Shown: positions 43,847 through 53,485 of the stretch, in pieces | How the letters are laid out: every line of letters starts with the position of its first letter | Numbering within the stretch: position 1 is the stretch's first letter | Assembly (NCBI GenBank): GCA_039986595.1 | Contig: JBDWQJ010000007.1 | Span: 62,001-126,000 of the forward strand | From: Lentilitoribacter sp039986595 | GTDB lineage: Bacteria > Pseudomonadota > Alphaproteobacteria > Rhizobiales > Rhizobiaceae | Direction: 5' to 3' | Length of the DNA stretch: 64,000 nt | Notes under the pieces: model-generated | Seen by the model: the letters and a program-made list of their open reading frames with translations, nothing else | Databases searched by the model: none | Told to the model about the DNA's origin: nothing | Program-made: the position numbers and the translations under genes

Positions 43847-44779
43847 GTGTCAAACAACAACAAAATTTGGATCGCTGTTGACTGGGGAACCAGTAATCTT
43901 CGAGTTTGGCTCATGTCAGATGGAAACATTCTGGCTATGAAGTCCTCTCCGCAAGGTATGTCTGGTTTAGCGCAAGTTGAATATGAGCCTGTGTTGATGG
44001 AATTAATATCGCAATGGCTCGATAAATATTCCAAGGGCAGTGTTATTCAAATCATGGCTTGCGGCATGGTCGGCTCTCAACAAGGTTGGAAAGAAGCAGG
44101 TTATACATCCATTCCCTGCTCACCATCTAATGTTGATTTCACAAAACCGCGAGTGGAAGATGCGCGCATTGATGTTTCGATTTTGGCGGGTTTATCTCAA
44201 TTAGAACCCGCGGATGTTATGCGCGGTGAAGAAACCCAAATCGCTGGATTTTTTGCCAAAAATGCTGATTTTTCTGGCTTGATATGCATGCCCGGGACCC
44301 ACTCAAAATGGGCATATTTAGAAAATGGCGAGGTCGTTCGTTTTAAAACGGTCATGACTGGTGAGATGTATTCCATCATTTGTGATCACTCGGTCTTGCG
44401 CCAATTGGTCAACAAAAATGCAAGCGATACGAACGCCTTCCAAAAAGGTGTTTTAGAAGGTGCTGAAAATCCGGAGTTGTTGTTAAGCAACTTGTTCTCG
44501 ATCAGAGCGCGTTCTGTTTTAGAAAATGAAAATTCAAATGCATCTGCTGCGCATTTGTCCGGTATTTTGATCGGCACAGAAATCGCTACGATGAAAAAAC
44601 AAATGCCATCTGATACTATCAAGCTTTTGGGCTCTGGGGTGCTTGCAGAACTATATGCACAAGCTTTCGCGGTTCTGGGGCAATCCATAACTCCGATGGA
44701 TGTAACCGAGCTAACAGTGCTTGGATTACACAAAGCATGGCAAAATTTGACGAAAGAAAAATATCTAAATGTCTCGTAA
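43847..44779 (+). CDS. dgoK: 2-Dehydro-3-deoxygalactonokinase
   Basis: A 310-residue DgoK-family kinase with the N-terminal phosphate-binding loop AVDWGTSNLRVWLM, MACGMVGSQQGWKEAGY, and CMPGTHSKWAYLENGEVVRFKT. It phosphorylates 2-keto-3-deoxy-D-galactonate at C6. It starts with GTG (AAGGGGCG upstream) and overlaps dgoA by 11 bases, as is common for this pair. Confidence 0.92.
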   Translation: MSNNNKIWIAVDWGTSNLRVWLMSDGNILAMKSSPQGMSGLAQVEYEPVLMELISQWLDKYSKGSVIQIMACGMVGSQQGWKEAGYTSIPCSPSNVDFTKPRVEDARIDVSILAGLSQLEPADVMRGEETQIAGFFAKNADFSGLICMPGTHSKWAYLENGEVVRFKTVMTGEMYSIICDHSVLRQLVNKNASDTNAFQKGVLEGAENPELLLSNLFSIRARSVLENENSNASAAHLSGILIGTEIATMKKQMPSDTIKLLGSGVLAELYAQAFAVLGQSITPMDVTELTVLGLHKAWQNLTKEKYLNVS

Positions 44780-45371
44780 TTTAATCGCAATTCTTCGTGG
44801 TGTGAAACCTGAAGAAGTCTTGGAAATTTGTCTTGGTTTGGTGGAAATCGGCTTTACCAAAATAGAGGTGCCGCTAAATTCACCCAATGCATATGAGAGT
44901 ATTTCAATTCTGACAAAAAACCTATCAGACGATATTATGATCGGCGCTGGTACGGTGTTGTCGGCTAAGCAGGTAGATGAAGTTAAAGCAGCTGGTGGAC
45001 GCCTTATCGTATCGCCTGATTGCAACCCATCTGTAATCGACCGTACAGTCGAACATGGCATGGAAAGCTGGCCAGGTGTTGCGACGGCCACAGAAGCATT
45101 TACCGCGTTGCGCCATGGTGCAACAGGTTTAAAATTGTTCCCTGGGATTGCATTAAAGCCTGAAGGTTTAGGCGCATTAAAGGCTGTTCTACCGAAAGAT
45201 GTGCCCGTATATCCAGTTGGCGGCGCAGGGCCTTCAAATTTTGCGGATTGGTTTAGGGCAGGCGCAAATGGTTTTGGCATTGGCTCAGCACTTTATAAAC
45301 CAGGCCTATCAGCTCAAGAAGTTAAATCTCGCGGGCAGGATATTATCAACGCATATGATGATGCAGTCTAG
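44769..45371 (+). CDS. dgoA: 2-Dehydro-3-deoxy-6-phosphogalactonate aldolase
   Basis: A 200-residue KDPG/KDPGal aldolase-family enzyme: NLIAILRGVKPEE, glutamate in KIEVPLNSP, and Schiff-base lysine K122 in ATGLKLFPG. It cleaves 2-keto-3-deoxy-6-phosphogalactonate to pyruvate and glyceraldehyde 3-phosphate, completing the De Ley-Doudoroff pathway. A strong terminator follows. Confidence 0.93.
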   Translation: MSRNLIAILRGVKPEEVLEICLGLVEIGFTKIEVPLNSPNAYESISILTKNLSDDIMIGAGTVLSAKQVDEVKAAGGRLIVSPDCNPSVIDRTVEHGMESWPGVATATEAFTALRHGATGLKLFPGIALKPEGLGALKAVLPKDVPVYPVGGAGPSNFADWFRAGANGFGIGSALYKPGLSAQEVKSRGQDIINAYDDAV

Positions 45372-45391
45372 CATTTAACGTTTGTCTCATT

Positions 45392-45435
45392 AAAAAGGGC
45401 GCTCTGTGAAATGATCACGTGAGCGCCCTTTTTTT
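45392..45435 (+). terminator. Rho-independent terminator after dgoA
   Basis: AAAAAGGGCGCTC pairs perfectly with GAGCGCCCTTTTT (13 bp); the loop itself contains GTGA/TCAC. A T-run follows. The A/T-rich arms also allow some function for leftward transcription. Confidence 0.9.
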
Positions 45436-45499
45436 GTTTTTAGAACTTAGGCAAGTGGTTTGTTTACCAATCCACTCGCTACTTTTTTGATCTAGGTTA

Positions 45500-47968
45500 T
45501 TAACCGCTCATCCAGGCAGGCAACCAAAGCACCAATTGCGGGAATATCAGCAGTAGGATCAGGCCAGTTAGCTGCACCAGCATGAACTGCATCATTCCCA
45601 GATAGATGTCTTTCAGATCCCAGTTCGGAACCACCCCTTTAAGGAAGTAGGCAGATAGGGCCACAGGCGGACTGAGCCACGCCGTCTGCAAGTTCACGGC
45701 AACTAGGATACCGAACCAGACCATCAGATCATAGCGATCCAGTCCATGCAGATCCAACGCTTGAACCACAGGCAACAGGATTGGAACAACGATCAGAACA
45801 ATCGGAACCCATTCCAGTGGCCAACCAAGCAAGAAGATCAAGGCCATCACCAACAACAGCATAATATATGGCGACAGATTTGCGCCTAACAGTAATTCGG
45901 TCAGCAGTTGCGGTGTACCCAATGAGCTGAACTGTGCGCCAAAGAAGTTCGATGCTGCCACTAAGAACATAATCAACACAGTAAGTTCTAGCGTTTTGAT
46001 CAGACTATCAAAAAATCTCGGAAAGGTAAATTTCCGGTACGCGATTGATAGCAGGATTGCTCCAAACGCACCCATTGCAGCAGCTTCTGCAGGCGTCGCA
46101 AAGCCAAACAAAATGGAACCAAGCGCAAAGGAGATTAAGATCGTTGGTGGCATTAGCCCAGCAAAAAACTCATCCCATAGCGGTGCAAAATAGAAGTTTT
46201 CTTCCGCCTCTTTGTTATAGATATGGCGTCCTAGATAGGCCAACAATAGAATGAACACCGCCAACATAATTGACATAATCGATAGGCTGCCATCATCACC
46301 ACGGTTGGCAAAGACCATATAAAGGTGGAATAAAACCGTTAATGGTAAAGCAATACGCAGTACTGATAATTTGCGATAGGCTTGATAAGCAACTGCCAAT
46401 ACGATCAACAACCCAAGCAATCCACCAAACGGTATGATGCTGAACATACCGCTAAGACCTAAGCCAAACACACGGCAAACAGTTAAAATACCCAAACATA
46501 TAAGCGCAACCTCAGCACCATAGAATTTAGATGTTTCAGGTTGATCTTCTTCGGAAAGAATTGGTCCCAAGCTAGGGTTAAGCCAGCACCGTCCAAGAGT
46601 GTACAAAAGATACAAAGCTGCAAGCATAGCACCGGGGATAAACGCTGCCCGGAACAGATCAAGCGTTGAAACTTCAAGTACGGGTCCCAATACGATCAAC
46701 ATGATTGAAGGTGGGATCAAAATACCCAAGGTTCCGCCTGCGGTGATCGTACCCGCCGCAAGTTTTACATCATATCCTGCACGGCTCATTGTCGCGCCGG
46801 CCATAATACCCAGCATGGTCACCGATGCACCCACAATACCTGTCGCGGCTGCAAAGATCGTCGATACGATCAGCACTGCTATGAACAAGGCACCGCGTAC
46901 GCGCGACATGATCATCTGGATGGACGAGAACAACCGCTCCATCAACCCTGCGCTCTCCATGACAATACCCATCAGAACGAACAATGGTACCGCCATAAGC
47001 TGATCATTTAACATTGAAGAGTTAGTTTGAAGTGTGAAAATAAATGTCGTTTTTAAGAAGCTATCGCCCCAGATCCCGAACACAAATGCCAAAAAAATAA
47101 GGGTAAACGCGATCGGGAAACCAATGAAGATTACAAACAACATGGCCCCAAGCATGATAAGACCAATTATTGGCTTATCCAAAGACGGTTTGGCTTTGGT
47201 CATGGCTTCAAACCACTCACCACCAGGCACCAATTGTGGCTCAAACACTGCAAGCACAAGCCAGACTAGTCCCACAAGGTAAATAGGCAAAAGCCGTAAA
47301 AAGATGCGTTCCCGCTCTTTACCCATTTTGTGGAATGCGCGGAAGATCTCAGGTAAACCCTGCAATAGTAAGAGCGCGCCACCAATCGGCATTGCAATAC
47401 GTGCAGGCCACAATAAAGGACCCCAAGCACTGTCCACTTGGTTTGTTTCTCCACTAACGAAGGCTTTCCACCAAAACTCTGATCCCACCCATGTGAAAAA
47501 GATCATGGAAGGAATAAAGAACAGCAAATACAAGGTAGCATCGACCGTGGCTTGCGTTTTGTCCGTCCAATTCCGATAAAGAAAATCAGCGCGGATATGT
47601 ACGCCACGCATAAGGCCATAGCCAGCACCGGCCATCCAAAGGACACCCGCAATCATCCGGCTCATGTCATAAGCGATCAAAGTGGGTCCCAAGCCAAGGG
47701 CTTCAGAAACCCAGCCCAAGCCTGCATTGGTCAAAATTGAATCGCCGTTGCGAGAAATAACTTCCCACACCACAACAGCAATAAGAGGGATCATCAACAG
47801 AGCAATCATTTGACCTGCACGATGGTTGATAACATCGATGGCGCCTGTGATTGGACGTTGCCATGGTGTCATGTCTTCAGGTGTTTCTCCTGGAGCTTCT
47901 GCCCGACGTTCTGCAATCAGTTCATCAGCAATTTCCAGATCTCCTGGATTTGGTTCCTCTGCAGCCAT
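45500..47968 (-). CDS. dctQM: Fused TRAP transporter permease (DctQ-DctM)
   Basis: About 822 residues with some sixteen or more membrane segments. The N-terminal 240 residues form a DctQ-like four-helix part (MIAGVLWMAGAGYGLMRGVH, IRADFL). The rest is DctM (GIVGASVTMLGIMAGATMSR, GTITAGGTLGILIPPSIML, near-C-terminal LSPPVALSAYFLKGV). A charged, roughly 90-residue stretch with extra membrane helices splits the DctM half. I prefer the ATG at 47968, because GGGAGG lies just upstream and would otherwise fall inside the gene. The binding-protein gene precedes it. Confidence 0.92.
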   Translation of the reverse strand: MAAEEPNPGDLEIADELIAERRAEAPGETPEDMTPWQRPITGAIDVINHRAGQMIALLMIPLIAVVVWEVISRNGDSILTNAGLGWVSEALGLGPTLIAYDMSRMIAGVLWMAGAGYGLMRGVHIRADFLYRNWTDKTQATVDATLYLLFFIPSMIFFTWVGSEFWWKAFVSGETNQVDSAWGPLLWPARIAMPIGGALLLLQGLPEIFRAFHKMGKERERIFLRLLPIYLVGLVWLVLAVFEPQLVPGGEWFEAMTKAKPSLDKPIIGLIMLGAMLFVIFIGFPIAFTLIFLAFVFGIWGDSFLKTTFIFTLQTNSSMLNDQLMAVPLFVLMGIVMESAGLMERLFSSIQMIMSRVRGALFIAVLIVSTIFAAATGIVGASVTMLGIMAGATMSRAGYDVKLAAGTITAGGTLGILIPPSIMLIVLGPVLEVSTLDLFRAAFIPGAMLAALYLLYTLGRCWLNPSLGPILSEEDQPETSKFYGAEVALICLGILTVCRVFGLGLSGMFSIIPFGGLLGLLIVLAVAYQAYRKLSVLRIALPLTVLFHLYMVFANRGDDGSLSIMSIMLAVFILLLAYLGRHIYNKEAEENFYFAPLWDEFFAGLMPPTILISFALGSILFGFATPAEAAAMGAFGAILLSIAYRKFTFPRFFDSLIKTLELTVLIMFLVAASNFFGAQFSSLGTPQLLTELLLGANLSPYIMLLLVMALIFLLGWPLEWVPIVLIVVPILLPVVQALDLHGLDRYDLMVWFGILVAVNLQTAWLSPPVALSAYFLKGVVPNWDLKDIYLGMMQFMLVQLTGLILLLIFPQLVLWLPAWMSG

Positions 47969-48050
47969 ATCCACTTTCCCTCCCATGGTAAGTCTATGAT
48001 CAAAGATTTCTCTTTCGAAAAGGATCGAAATCCCTTGCGAAAAAGAAACA

Positions 48051-48077
48051 CGAGGCCCCCCATTATAGGGAGCCTCG
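48051..48077 (-). promoter_or_regulatory. Intercistronic hairpin after TRAP dctP
   Basis: CGAGGCcCCC pairs with GGGaGCCTCG (10 positions, one wobble on the RNA) 15 nt past the dctP stop and about 80 nt before the permease start. The placement matches the other binding-protein genes in the window. Confidence 0.6.
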
Positions 48078-48092
48078 CAAAGTATTAAACTA

Positions 48093-49196
48093 TTACTTTA
48101 GAGTGTCAGCGTGAGCTTTACCCAAGTTCGCATTTGATGCTTGTGCACCAGCCCAGAATGGAACAGCGATGTCAGCAAAGTCTTTTTGTGACTGCCATAC
48201 TTCAGCAAAGAACTCGTTCTCGTCTGCAGCAGCTTGAAGAGCGTTTTTCGCAGCAGCCATGTACTCTGTGAAGTAATCAGCTGGAGTGTCTTCAAGAATA
48301 ACACCGTGGTTGTCTGTCAAATCTTTAAGTGCTTTACCGTTTTCGTAGATGCGGTAAGACATTGATTTTGACAATGATGCGTTTGCAGCAACTTCTAGAG
48401 CTTTCTTTTCAATGTCTGTAAGATCATTGTAGAAGTCTTTGTTAAGATACATGTCTGCGTTCACGACCACTTGGTGTAGACCTTGCAAGTAGTAGTGCTT
48501 AAGAACTTTCTGGAAACCAAACACACTATCAGGCTTCGGGCAGCACCATTCAGCCGCATCGATTGTACCTTTTTCCAAAGCTGGTAGAATATCACCACCG
48601 CCCATAGCAACCGCAGGAACACCAACGTCAGCATAAGCTGCGCCAACCATACCTGGAGGTGCGCGGAAACGCATTTTACGGAAGTCATCCATAGAATTGA
48701 TTGGTTTTGGGAACCAACCCAATGCTTCAGGACCAACTGGCTGTAGCATGAAGCCTTTTACGTTTACGCCCATTTCATCCCATAGACGGTCGTAAAGCTC
48801 TTTACCACCACCGAACTGGAACCAAGACAAGAACGCAATGTTATCCATGCCAACACCAGCACCAGCTACAGGTGCACCAAATAGGTTGGCTGCAACGTGC
48901 TTACCACCCCAATAGTGTGTCCAGGCAAAACCACCTTCAACAAGACCAGCGTCAACCGCATCCATAATGTCACGTGGACCAACAACAGCACCAGCTGGCA
49001 ATACTTCAATTTTCAGTGAGCCGTTTGTAAGTGAAGCAACATCATCACCAAATGCTTTCAACATAACAACTTCATCAGCTGTTGTTGGTAGCACTGATTG
49101 AATACGAATAGTTTTTTCAGCCAAAGCTGTAGAGGCCATCATTGAAAGACCAAGAGCTGTGGCTGCAACACCTGTTAATATTTTAGATAAATTCAT
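48093..49196 (-). CDS. dctP: TRAP transporter substrate-binding protein (DctP/TakP-like)
   Basis: A 367-residue periplasmic receptor. The signal peptide ends at about residue 26 (MMASTALA, then EKTIRIQSV). The conserved ligand-site arginine lies in MRFRAPPGM, and TIDAAEWCCPKPD and GLHQVVVNADMYLNKDF are typical of the TakP (2-oxo acid) subgroup of DctP proteins. GGGAGGAG precedes the ATG. Ligand is probably a monocarboxylate or 2-oxo acid by subgroup, not proven. Confidence 0.9.
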   Translation of the reverse strand: MNLSKILTGVAATALGLSMMASTALAEKTIRIQSVLPTTADEVVMLKAFGDDVASLTNGSLKIEVLPAGAVVGPRDIMDAVDAGLVEGGFAWTHYWGGKHVAANLFGAPVAGAGVGMDNIAFLSWFQFGGGKELYDRLWDEMGVNVKGFMLQPVGPEALGWFPKPINSMDDFRKMRFRAPPGMVGAAYADVGVPAVAMGGGDILPALEKGTIDAAEWCCPKPDSVFGFQKVLKHYYLQGLHQVVVNADMYLNKDFYNDLTDIEKKALEVAANASLSKSMSYRIYENGKALKDLTDNHGVILEDTPADYFTEYMAAAKNALQAAADENEFFAEVWQSQKDFADIAVPFWAGAQASNANLGKAHADTLK

Positions 49197-49235
49197 ATTT
49201 ATCTCCTCCCTAAGTTATGCCTTCTCAATGACGAC

Positions 49236-49297
49236 GGCTAAGATACGAAGGCATCCTTCTTAGCCCTTTATACGAATGTAACTATGACTAAGTTACA
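49236..49297. promoter_or_regulatory. Hairpin and inverted repeat in front of TRAP dctP
   Basis: GGCTAAG/CTTAGCC (49236-49265) with an inner AAGG/CCTT forms a hairpin between terC and dctP. Next to it TGTAAC-N9-GTTACA (49277-49297) is a perfect inverted repeat in the dctP promoter zone. The first may end the upstream gmc-terC transcript or form the dctP leader; the second looks like an operator. Roles are inference. Confidence 0.4.
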
Positions 49298-49350
49298 CCG
49301 CAATTCCAAATAGTTTTCGTACGTAAATCACGCATGTTTTTCAACGAAAA

Positions 49351-50016
49351 CTATAAGATTCCAAATATATGGCCCACCCCGTTAGGTGCATCAAAAATAC
49401 CGCGATACATCATCTCTCCAGCCACATAGATAAGTACGAAAAGCCCCAACCAGGATATCCATGGATAACGTGTTAGAAGCTTCATGATGAGCGTTGCCGC
49501 AAAAGCCATGAGCACAATCGCAAGGCCTAATCCGAAGACCAGCATTGTTGTGTCACCATCCGCAATTGCAGCGACCGCAAGCACATTATCAAGCGACATA
49601 GACACATCAGCTATAGTGATGGAAACAAGCGCCGAGAACATAGTTCTCCGCGGGGCACCGGTATAACCTTCCTCCAGGTTGTCGGCCGTTTCCATAGCGT
49701 GTTCTGCTTTTTCGTCTATGTTCTCTTTGATCTCGATGTAAAGTCGATAGCAAACCCAGAATAAGAGCAATGAACCGATGAACAAAATGCCCGGGATTTC
49801 CAAAAGGCTTGTTGCGATAATTGCAAACACAATGCGCAGCACCGCTGCAATCACCATACCGTATAAAATAGCTCTTTTACGAAGCTCAGGCGATAAACCC
49901 GCCGCTGCCATACCGATAATTAGTGCATTGTCACCTGATAAAATAAGATCAGCAATAATGATCTTGCCAAAATCAAGGACATCTGCCCACCCAAGAGTTG
50001 AAATCCATTCCATCAT
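49351..50016 (-). CDS. TerC-family integral membrane protein
   Basis: A 221-residue membrane protein with seven or so helices and the TerC hallmarks IIADLILSGDNALIIGMAA and ITIADVSMSLDNVLAVAAIA, each with the conserved Asp/Asn pair. The family is linked to tellurite resistance and to metal (Mn2+) loading of exported proteins. The ATG at 50016 overlaps the stop of the GMC oxidoreductase gene (TAATG), so the two are coupled. Its relation to the oxidoreductase substrate is unclear. Confidence 0.85.
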   Translation of the reverse strand: MMEWISTLGWADVLDFGKIIIADLILSGDNALIIGMAAAGLSPELRKRAILYGMVIAAVLRIVFAIIATSLLEIPGILFIGSLLLFWVCYRLYIEIKENIDEKAEHAMETADNLEEGYTGAPRRTMFSALVSITIADVSMSLDNVLAVAAIADGDTTMLVFGLGLAIVLMAFAATLIMKLLTRYPWISWLGLFVLIYVAGEMMYRGIFDAPNGVGHIFGIL

Positions 50017-51620
50017 TATCCCGCATCCTCTAAAATCATGTCTGATACTTTTTCGCCAATCATAATGCATGGGGCATTTGTGTTGCCCGACATGATCTGT
50101 GGCATTATTGATGCATCCGCAACGCGTAAACCTTCAACGCCCTTTACGCGCAAACGTGCATCCACGACCGACATCTTGTCGCTATCGGGACCCATTTTAC
50201 ATGTCCCAGTTGGATGGTAGATCGTCACCGAAGTTTCTCTCGCCCAATCCAGTGTGCCTTCATAATCGTCAAATTCAACCTCGCGCCCCGGCGCAAACTC
50301 TTCAATGACGTGAGATTTCAATGGTTCAAATTGCGCAATTTTTCGCGCGATCTGAATACCCTTTACAATCGTGTCCTGATCAAGCTGCGTGGCCAAATAA
50401 TTTGGGTGAATTTCTGGGTGATCACGATAATCACCTGATTTAAGTTGCAAATGCCCAGCGCTTTCCGGGCGCATCTGTAATACCGATGCTGTAAAAGCCG
50501 AGAACTTGTGAGGCCCGTCAGCAGGCTTGGTGGCGCTAAATGGTTGGATGTGAAACTGAATATCCGGTGTATCGAGTTTTGGATCCGTTTTCAAAAAACC
50601 TGTTCCAAGACTTGCGGCCATCGCCATCGGGCCAGAACGCTTTAATGCGTAATGAAGAGCAATCATGCCTTGCTTAAAGATATTGTTGATCTCAACATTG
50701 ATTGTTGAAAGATCTGTTTTAAAAACTGGTCGCGCTTGCAAGTGATCCTGCAAGTTTTTGCCAACACCTTTAAGGTCAACTTTCGTCTCTATACCTACTT
50801 TTGAAAGTTCTTCGCCTGCGCCAACGCCTGATAGCATCAAGATCTGCGGTGAACCGATTGCACCAGCGGAAAGGACAACTTCTTTGCGCGCTTTGATAAC
50901 AACGTTCTTATTGCCGACAAAAGTGCTCACACCCGTGGCTCTGCCATTTTCAATGATAACTTTTTCAACTTGATGCTTGGTGATGACCTTCAGGTTTGAT
51001 CGGCTGCGTGCAGGTTTTAAATAGGCAACAGCTGAAGAGCATCTTTTGCCATCAATCATGGTAAGCTGGAAATAGCCAACGCCTTCTTGATCACCGCTGT
51101 TGTAGTCTGAATTTTTCTTATAACCCGCAGCTTCAGCTGCATCGATCCATTTTTCAACAACATCACGCTTTAGACGAGTGGGGGATACTGATAATGGACC
51201 ACTATCACCGCGGTCGTCGCTTTTGTTATCTCCACCCCAAGTTTCAGCGCGTTTGAAATATGGCAACACATCTTTCCATGCCCAGCCTTCATTACCCAGC
51301 TGACGCCAATGCTCATAATCTTCCGCTTGCCCGCGCACGTAAAGCAGCCCGTTAATAGAGCTCGATCCACCCAACACTTTACCACGCGGCCAAGGGATCG
51401 ACCGGCCATTAATGCCCGGATCGTTCTCGGTCTTATAACGCCAATCAGTATTCGGGTTATCCATCGTTTTGAAATATCCCACGGGAATATGGATCCAAGG
51501 ATTGTTGTCCTTGCCTCCTGCTTCAATTACCGCAACCTGATACTTTCCATTTTCAGAAAGTCGGTTCGCGACAGCGCAGCCCGCAGAGCCTGCACCCACA
51601 ACAACATAGTCAAATTCCAA
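50016..51620 (-). CDS. GMC-family FAD-dependent oxidoreductase (choline/alcohol dehydrogenase type)
   Basis: A 534-residue glucose-methanol-choline oxidoreductase. The FAD-binding start is DYVVVGAGSAGCAVANRLSE, followed by the PRGKVLGGSSSINGLLYVRG motif and the C-terminal catalytic histidine region (YHPTGTCKMGPDSD). The length equals BetA/AlkJ-type alcohol dehydrogenases. The likely start is a TTG with GGGAGCG upstream. It is divergent from an IclR gene and coupled to terC. The substrate (a primary alcohol or polyol) is not predictable. Confidence 0.9.
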   Translation of the reverse strand: MEFDYVVVGAGSAGCAVANRLSENGKYQVAVIEAGGKDNNPWIHIPVGYFKTMDNPNTDWRYKTENDPGINGRSIPWPRGKVLGGSSSINGLLYVRGQAEDYEHWRQLGNEGWAWKDVLPYFKRAETWGGDNKSDDRGDSGPLSVSPTRLKRDVVEKWIDAAEAAGYKKNSDYNSGDQEGVGYFQLTMIDGKRCSSAVAYLKPARSRSNLKVITKHQVEKVIIENGRATGVSTFVGNKNVVIKARKEVVLSAGAIGSPQILMLSGVGAGEELSKVGIETKVDLKGVGKNLQDHLQARPVFKTDLSTINVEINNIFKQGMIALHYALKRSGPMAMAASLGTGFLKTDPKLDTPDIQFHIQPFSATKPADGPHKFSAFTASVLQMRPESAGHLQLKSGDYRDHPEIHPNYLATQLDQDTIVKGIQIARKIAQFEPLKSHVIEEFAPGREVEFDDYEGTLDWARETSVTIYHPTGTCKMGPDSDKMSVVDARLRVKGVEGLRVADASIMPQIMSGNTNAPCIMIGEKVSDMILEDAG

Positions 51621-51639
51621 AAAAAACGCTCCCGATACA

Positions 51640-51677
51640 AAAAATGAGACTTTTTGTCTTGTTTTTTCCTCATTTTT
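51640..51677. promoter_or_regulatory. Nested inverted repeats in GMC/IclR divergent promoter
   Basis: AAAAATGAG and CTCATTTTT (nine perfect pairs, 20-bp gap) enclose a second small repeat AGAC-ttttt-GTCT. It lies between the divergent GMC and IclR genes, where an IclR operator would be expected. Function is inference. Confidence 0.4.
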
Positions 51678-51722
51678 ACTCTATATCCTTTTTCAGGTGG
51701 ATGTAAAGAGGGAGATTGAAAA

Positions 51723-52487
51723 GTGAATGAGGAAAGCCGGATTCCAACAAATTTAAGGACGCTTCTAATTCTTGAAATATTGGGGCGCAGCGATAGCGCA
51801 ATGACCCCAACGCAGATAAATGCTGAATTGGGTTTACCAAAACAAACAGTTCACCGCCTCTGCACAACCCTTGAAGCGGAGGGCTTTTTAATTCGCGAAA
51901 CGGATGGAAAGAGATTGCGTCCAAGCCGCAGATTACGTCTAATTGCAAACGGACTTTTGCATGCGTCGCGTTTTCACATCACACGCCACCAAATATTGCT
52001 CGATATCGCACGCGAAGTGAATGAGACAGTAAATATGGTTATCCCGGAGGAAACGGGTATGAACTATATTGATCGTGTGGAAGCTGACTGGCCATTCCGT
52101 ATTCAATTGCCAATTGGATCAAACGTTCCTTTTCACTGCACAGCAAGTGGCAAAACATTTATGGCCAGCATGCCAAAGGGTAAGCGGGAGCAATTTGTTG
52201 CAGGTTTAAAGCTGGATAAATTAACTGACAAAACCCACACCACAGCCGAAAGCCTTTTGGAAGATCTAAAACTATGTCGCAAACGCGGATATGCGATTGA
52301 TCTGGAAGAGTTCATGAAAGATATGGTGGCGATTTCAGTTCCGGTGATGGATTCTCATGGCCGTTTTGTAGCGGCCTTGGCTTTCCACGGTCCTATCCAA
52401 CGATTGTCACTTGCCGATTTAGAAGGGCGCAAACACTATTTGTTAGAGGGCGCGGAAGCTTTAAAAAACGCCCTCTTTGACGGCTAG
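51723..52487 (+). CDS. IclR-family transcriptional regulator
   Basis: A 254-residue IclR protein: helix-turn-helix (AMTPTQINAELGLPKQTVHRLC), then the effector domain (NVPFHCTASGKTFMAS, KRGYAIDLEEFMKDMVAISVPV). It begins with GTG after AGAGGGAG. It is divergent from the GMC-terC operon and convergent with the hpsNOP-like operon, so the GMC operon is its most likely target. Confidence 0.9.
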   Translation: MNEESRIPTNLRTLLILEILGRSDSAMTPTQINAELGLPKQTVHRLCTTLEAEGFLIRETDGKRLRPSRRLRLIANGLLHASRFHITRHQILLDIAREVNETVNMVIPEETGMNYIDRVEADWPFRIQLPIGSNVPFHCTASGKTFMASMPKGKREQFVAGLKLDKLTDKTHTTAESLLEDLKLCRKRGYAIDLEEFMKDMVAISVPVMDSHGRFVAALAFHGPIQRLSLADLEGRKHYLLEGAEALKNALFDG

Positions 52488-52495
52488 TTACCTGA

Positions 52496-53485
52496 TTATG
52501 GTTTAAGAATAATCTTTGGCGCGGCAACTTGCCCAGCTAAGATGTCTTCAAAGGCTTTTTGCCCTTCCGATAAGGGACGTTGTTCAGTCCATGATAGATC
52601 ACCCAATCGTCCATCGAATATCGCTTCTGCGGTGTCGATAAAATCTTGGTGTGTGTAGGTGTAGGATCCGATAAAGGTGATTTCCTGCAAAGTCATCCGG
52701 CGAATATCAAGACCATCTCGTGCATCACCCAATCCAATATGCACAATTGTGCCACCTGGCTTAATTTGAGCTGATGCAGATTTACGCGTCGCATTTATCC
52801 CAACACCATCAATGATTACATCGTAATTGGATGAACCAGAAAGCTCTTCTGGCGCGATCGCATTCAAGCCAGTTTTTTCAATCACGAAATTTCTGCGCAC
52901 TTCGTTGGCTTCAACAATCGTAACGTCTTGGCAATTTGCTGCTTTTAAGCAAAGCGCAGCACCTAATCCGATGGCACCTCCACCAATAGCTAATGCTTTG
53001 CACTCTTCTATTGGTTTATGGCTGTTATTTTTAGCGAGTTGAACAGCATGCCAGCCGCAACCTATTGGTTCTGCAAGTGCAGCTTTTTCAAGCGGGACAT
53101 GATCGGGAACGTTTACAAGGTTGCCAAAAGGCATTGAAATCATTTGCGCAAAACCACCCTCACGAGGTGGCATCGAGATAATCTGACGGTTCTCACAAAT
53201 GTTGTTCCGGCCCTGCAGACAAAATTCACATTTGCCGCAACTGACAAGCGGATTAATGGTGACACGCTGACCTTTTTGCGGACCAGACATAATCGTTCCA
53301 GCAGCCTCGTGCCCTAAGATGAGCGGGGCAGGGCGTCGTTCGTCATGACCCAAAAACGCGTGCATGTCAGAACCGCAAATACCAACGCTTTCAATCTGGA
53401 TTAAAACGTCACCTTCACCAGGGGTAGGGTCTGCAAAGTCCATATATTCAAGCGTTTTTTCTGCTGTATAAACCAAAGCTTTCAT
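52496..53485 (-). CDS. Zinc-dependent medium-chain dehydrogenase (HpsO/HpsP-type candidate)
   Basis: A 329-residue MDR alcohol dehydrogenase: catalytic-zinc ligands in GICGSDMHAFLGHDE and GHEAAG, structural zinc cysteines in SCGKCEFCLQGRNNIC, and the NAD site AIGGGAIGLGAAL. It is the last gene of an operon whose other members are an SDR and an HpsN-like dehydrogenase, the set described for dihydroxypropanesulfonate degradation, where two dehydrogenases interconvert the C2 epimers. Which of the two it corresponds to is not assigned. It overlaps the SDR gene by four bases. Confidence 0.85.
   Translation of the reverse strand: MKALVYTAEKTLEYMDFADPTPGEGDVLIQIESVGICGSDMHAFLGHDERRPAPLILGHEAAGTIMSGPQKGQRVTINPLVSCGKCEFCLQGRNNICENRQIISMPPREGGFAQMISMPFGNLVNVPDHVPLEKAALAEPIGCGWHAVQLAKNNSHKPIEECKALAIGGGAIGLGAALCLKAANCQDVTIVEANEVRRNFVIEKTGLNAIAPEELSGSSNYDVIIDGVGINATRKSASAQIKPGGTIVHIGLGDARDGLDIRRMTLQEITFIGSYTYTHQDFIDTAEAIFDGRLGDLSWTEQRPLSEGQKAFEDILAGQVAAPKIILKP

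Noticed and set aside
43847..44779. Sugar kinase of the FGGY or glucokinase family
   Set aside because: Length, the N-terminal DWGTSNLRVW motif and the overlapping KDPGal aldolase gene identify DgoK.
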